Positions 60,780 to 64,000 of a DNA stretch of 64,000 nt are shown one piece after another. A program made the position numbers and the translations under genes. The DNA comes from Bacteroidota bacterium (GTDB lineage: Bacteria > Bacteroidota > Bacteroidia > Bacteroidales > VadinHA17), in assembly GCA_029547705.1 (NCBI GenBank), contig JAKPOU010000020.1:1-64000 (forward strand), in the 5' to 3' direction. Numbering within the stretch: the first letter of the stretch is position 1; every line of letters starts with the position of its first letter. A model generated the notes under the pieces. The model saw only the letters and a list, made by a program, of their open reading frames with translations. It did no database searches and was not told the origin of the DNA.

Positions 60780-62432
60780 ATGAGATTTTCGGTCGCACAG
60801 CTGAACTACCATATCGGCAATTTTACTGCCAACAGGGAAAAAATCCGCAGGGCAATACAAAAGGCAAGGGAAGAAAAATCAGATCTTGTAATATTTTCGG
60901 AGCTTTCCCTGCCGGGATATCCTCCCCATGACCTGCTACAGCGTGATGATTTCATAGAAGACTGCAGGAAAGCACTTGATGAGGTTGCGGATGAATGCAG
61001 GGGGATAACCGCAATTGCCGGCTGCCCTGTTGTCAGTGACAGCTCCGGCAGCAGGAAGCTTCTTAATTCCGCCCTTGTCCTGTCTGAGGGAAAAATCCTC
61101 TTTTCTGCGGCTAAAACAGTGTTTTCCGGACACGACATATTCGATGAGCACAGATATTTCAGTCCCGGCAGAAACTTCCGGATCTTTCCGTTCAGGGGCT
61201 TCAGGATGGCGCTTACAGTCGGTGACGACATACGGAGTGAACAATTCCCCGGATCAGAATCAGGAGATACGGAAAACCATGCCTCTCCGGCTGTGTATGA
61301 ACTGTCAGGGCAACATCCTGATTTCATTGTCAACATTTCGGCCTTCCCCTTTTCATATAAGAAAACCGGTGAAAGGATTTCCGCATTCAGGAATAAAGCT
61401 GCCAGGTACGGTGTTCCGCTTATAAACTGCAACCAGACAGGAGCAAACACCGAGCTTATCTTCGACGGTGCATCCGTGACAATCAATGGCAAAGGGGATA
61501 TCTGCGGCATGCTTCCTTTTTTTGAGGAGGAGGTCAGAACCTTCAGTTCTGAAGATTTATTCCGGGGAATACATCATAATGATCATATACTCCCCGGTCA
61601 GCATGAGCTTGTATATAAAGCCCTGGTATGCGGAATACGTGACTATTTCAGAAAATCAGGGTTTAGCAGGGCAATCCTGGGCCTCTCCGGGGGTCTTGAT
61701 TCGGCGGTTGTGCTCTGCCTTGCAGCCGAAGCGCTCGGAAATGACAGGGTACAGGCTCTCCTGATGCCCTCCCGCTATTCATCGGAGGATTCCGTTACCG
61801 ATGCCCTCACACTGGCGGAACGCCTGAACATTCCATACAACATCATAAGCATAGAAAAGCCTTTCAGGGCCTTTGAGGAAGATCTCGCCCCCCTGTTTGC
61901 CGGTAAACAGCCGGATGTCACGGAAGAGAATATTCAGGCAAGAATAAGGGCAATACTTCTGATGGCAGTGGCAAATAAATCCGGAGCCGTTTTACTGAAT
62001 GCTTCCAACAAGAGTGAGGCAGCCGTGGGATACGGAACATTATACGGGGACATGGCAGGAGGCCTGTCCGTCATCGGGGATGTCTACAAAACTGATGTTT
62101 ACAGTCTTGCCCGCCACATAAACAGAAACGGGGAAATAATTCCGGAAAATATAATTGCCAGGCCACCCTCGGCAGAGCTGAGGGCTGATCAGCTCGACAC
62201 CGATTCACTTCCGGAATACAGCATCCTGGATCCAATACTTTACCAGTATATTGAAGAACAGAAAGCACCGGCCGCAATCACCGGCAGAGGCATAACACCC
62301 GGAATCGTATCAGATGTCATAGGAATGGTCAGGAACAGCGAGTATAAGAGATTCCAGGCCCCGCCGGTTCTGAGAATTTCCTCCAGATCATTCGGACAGG
62401 GAAGAATAATGCCCCTGGCAGCAAAATACTGA
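60780..62432 (+). CDS. nadE: Glutamine-dependent NAD+ synthetase
   Basis: N-terminal nitrilase domain (MRFSVAQLNYHIGNF); ILGLSGGLDSAVVLCLAAEALG PP-loop; NASNKSEAAVGYGTLYGDMAGGLSVIGDVYKTDVY. Confidence 0.95.
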   Translation: MRFSVAQLNYHIGNFTANREKIRRAIQKAREEKSDLVIFSELSLPGYPPHDLLQRDDFIEDCRKALDEVADECRGITAIAGCPVVSDSSGSRKLLNSALVLSEGKILFSAAKTVFSGHDIFDEHRYFSPGRNFRIFPFRGFRMALTVGDDIRSEQFPGSESGDTENHASPAVYELSGQHPDFIVNISAFPFSYKKTGERISAFRNKAARYGVPLINCNQTGANTELIFDGASVTINGKGDICGMLPFFEEEVRTFSSEDLFRGIHHNDHILPGQHELVYKALVCGIRDYFRKSGFSRAILGLSGGLDSAVVLCLAAEALGNDRVQALLMPSRYSSEDSVTDALTLAERLNIPYNIISIEKPFRAFEEDLAPLFAGKQPDVTEENIQARIRAILLMAVANKSGAVLLNASNKSEAAVGYGTLYGDMAGGLSVIGDVYKTDVYSLARHINRNGEIIPENIIARPPSAELRADQLDTDSLPEYSILDPILYQYIEEQKAPAAITGRGITPGIVSDVIGMVRNSEYKRFQAPPVLRISSRSFGQGRIMPLAAKY

Positions 62433-62533
62433 GAACCCTTCTGCCGGCCCTTTCAGTTTCTGCCTCCATTTTGTCAGGAAAGGACTGCTGTTCCGCCCTC
62501 TCCGGACGGGTCATCATACAGATTCCCTCTTCC

Positions 62534-64000
62534 CTACTCCCTGAAAAAGACTCTTTTTACCCGCGGTGGTATTGATGTAAGGATCTCATAGGGTATGGTC
62601 CCGCATTTCCCGGCCAGTTCGGCAATGCTGATACCCTGACCGAATATCTCGGCCTCATCCCCTTCTCCGGCGTCCACTCCGCTTATGTCGGCCATGCACA
62701 TATCCATGCAAATATTGCCGATAATGGGAACCCTCCGGTTCTTTATGAAAAGTGAGCCATTCCCGTTTCCCAGCTTCCTGTTCAGTCCATCGGCATATCC
62801 CACGGGCAGTATGGCAATAACACGGTCACTGTCCGCAACAGCGGCACATCCGTAACCGACAGGTTCTCCTGCCGGAATTGTTTTCACCTGCGATATCCTG
62901 GTCATATACCTTCCTGCCGGTTTAAGATCAGGCTTGTCAGCATCTCCGGCATTGAAATATCCGGTACCGTACAAGCCTATGCCGGGCCTGACCATTTCAA
63001 AATGGTATTCGGGGAAACGTATGATCGCGGATGAATTGCATATATGCCTGATGAAGGAGTAGCCCGTTGCTTCCCTGAGCTTTTCAGCCACCTTTGTAAA
63101 CAGTGCGGCCTGCCTGTGAGTGAAATGATCAAGGGCCGGATCCTCACTGGCTGCAAAATGGGAAAAAACAGATACGATTTTCATGCTTTCACTGCTTCTC
63201 ACCAGGCTTGCCAGCCTGTCAGCATCACCGGGCATAAAACCAAGCCGGTGCATTCCCGTATCAATCTTGATATGCACGGGATAACCCACCAGTCCGTATT
63301 TCAAAGCTGTCTCCCTGAACCTTTCGAATGAGCGGAAACTGTATATCTCGGGTTCAAGGTCATACCTGATCATCAGTTCAAATGCCGAGGGGTCAGGATT
63401 CATTACCATCACAGGAAGAGTGATTCCTGCATTCCTCAGCTCGACGCCCTCATCTGCGTATGCAACGCCGAGATAGCCTACCCTGTGGTATTCCAGAAGG
63501 GCTGCCGTTTCCGCATGGCCCGAACCATAGGCAAAAGCCTTTACCATCGCCATAATGGCTGTCCCCGGTCTGATTCTCCTTCTGTATTCATTCAGGTTAT
63601 GGGCAATGGCGTCAAGGTTTATCTCGAGCACTGTCTGATGTACCTGCTGTTCCAGAAGGGCAGCAATCTTTTCAAATTCAAATTTCCTCGCTCCCTTCAG
63701 TAGTATTGTCTCATCCCGGAAGGCCGAGGGAGTAAAGCGCTGTATAAACTCATCCGTTGAATAGTAAAACTCCGGATCACCGCCGAACAATGAACGGTTG
63801 GCGGAAAGTACAGGCCCGATCCCTATGAACCTGCCCGTTCCGTTCTGCCGTATCAGTCCGGAAACTTCGGAATACAATTCTTTTTCATCCCTTCCGCTCT
63901 GAACGAAATCGGAAAGTATGAGAGTCGTTTTCCTGTTGTTCTGCGCCCTGAGATAATCCAGAGCCATGCCAAGGGAACCCGGATCGGAATTGTAATAGTC
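62534..64000 (-). CDS. Bifunctional MurF-alanine racemase, C-terminal part (truncated by window edge)
   Basis: Alr domain VLEINLDAIAHNLNEYRRRIRPGTAIMAMVKAFAYGSG with KIDTGMHRLGF. Reading frame stays open to 64000 (DYYNSDPGSLGMALDYLR, MurF-like). Confidence 0.92.
   Translation of the reverse strand, partial: DYYNSDPGSLGMALDYLRAQNNRKTTLILSDFVQSGRDEKELYSEVSGLIRQNGTGRFIGIGPVLSANRSLFGGDPEFYYSTDEFIQRFTPSAFRDETILLKGARKFEFEKIAALLEQQVHQTVLEINLDAIAHNLNEYRRRIRPGTAIMAMVKAFAYGSGHAETAALLEYHRVGYLGVAYADEGVELRNAGITLPVMVMNPDPSAFELMIRYDLEPEIYSFRSFERFRETALKYGLVGYPVHIKIDTGMHRLGFMPGDADRLASLVRSSESMKIVSVFSHFAASEDPALDHFTHRQAALFTKVAEKLREATGYSFIRHICNSSAIIRFPEYHFEMVRPGIGLYGTGYFNAGDADKPDLKPAGRYMTRISQVKTIPAGEPVGYGCAAVADSDRVIAILPVGYADGLNRKLGNGNGSLFIKNRRVPIIGNICMDMCMADISGVDAGEGDEAEIFGQGISIAELAGKCGTIPYEILTSIPPRVKRVFFRE

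Noticed and set aside
60806-61510. 234-aa minus-strand ORF
   Set aside because: Antisense to nadE; GC-skewed shadow ORF.

Overview
The window is a 64 kb chromosomal segment that looks like Bacteroidota. The evidence is family content (GldB-like, GWxTD, DUF1573, DUF2264, M64 peptidase, TlpA/DUF4369, fused MurF-Alr) and AT-rich intergenic regions. It is mostly housekeeping and cell-envelope genes: recA, uvrA, miaA, smpB, rlmB, rlmD, lpdA, nadE, meaB, LDH, RtcB, a Zn/Mn ABC operon, a two-component system, an ECF sigma operon, an L,D-transpeptidase cluster and paired M14 peptidases. There is one tRNA (tRNA-Ser, GCT). I found no rRNA, CRISPR array or intact transposon. Accessory-looking parts are: (i) the left edge, with a solitary tyrosine recombinase and the first codons of a ParD-like antitoxin beside a palindrome; (ii) 11.4-17.4 kb, where a DUF2264 gene sits between a complete OLD-like AAA ATPase gene and a decayed duplicate of that gene's 3' end, next to tRNA-Ser, with a SpoIIE-type phosphatase directly upstream of the ATPase gene. 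Other notable signals: three GTTAAT repeats at exact 11-bp spacing upstream of the histidine kinase/response regulator genes; an ECF sigma gene overlapping a gene for a predicted cytoplasmic segment-TM-beta-barrel protein; an M14-like protein whose zinc ligands appear lost or swapped beside an intact-looking paralog; a tandem hairpin duplication with one compensatory base pair; and a ferredoxin ORF missing from the supplied track. All calls are by eye from the sequence and the ORF translations; no searches were run.
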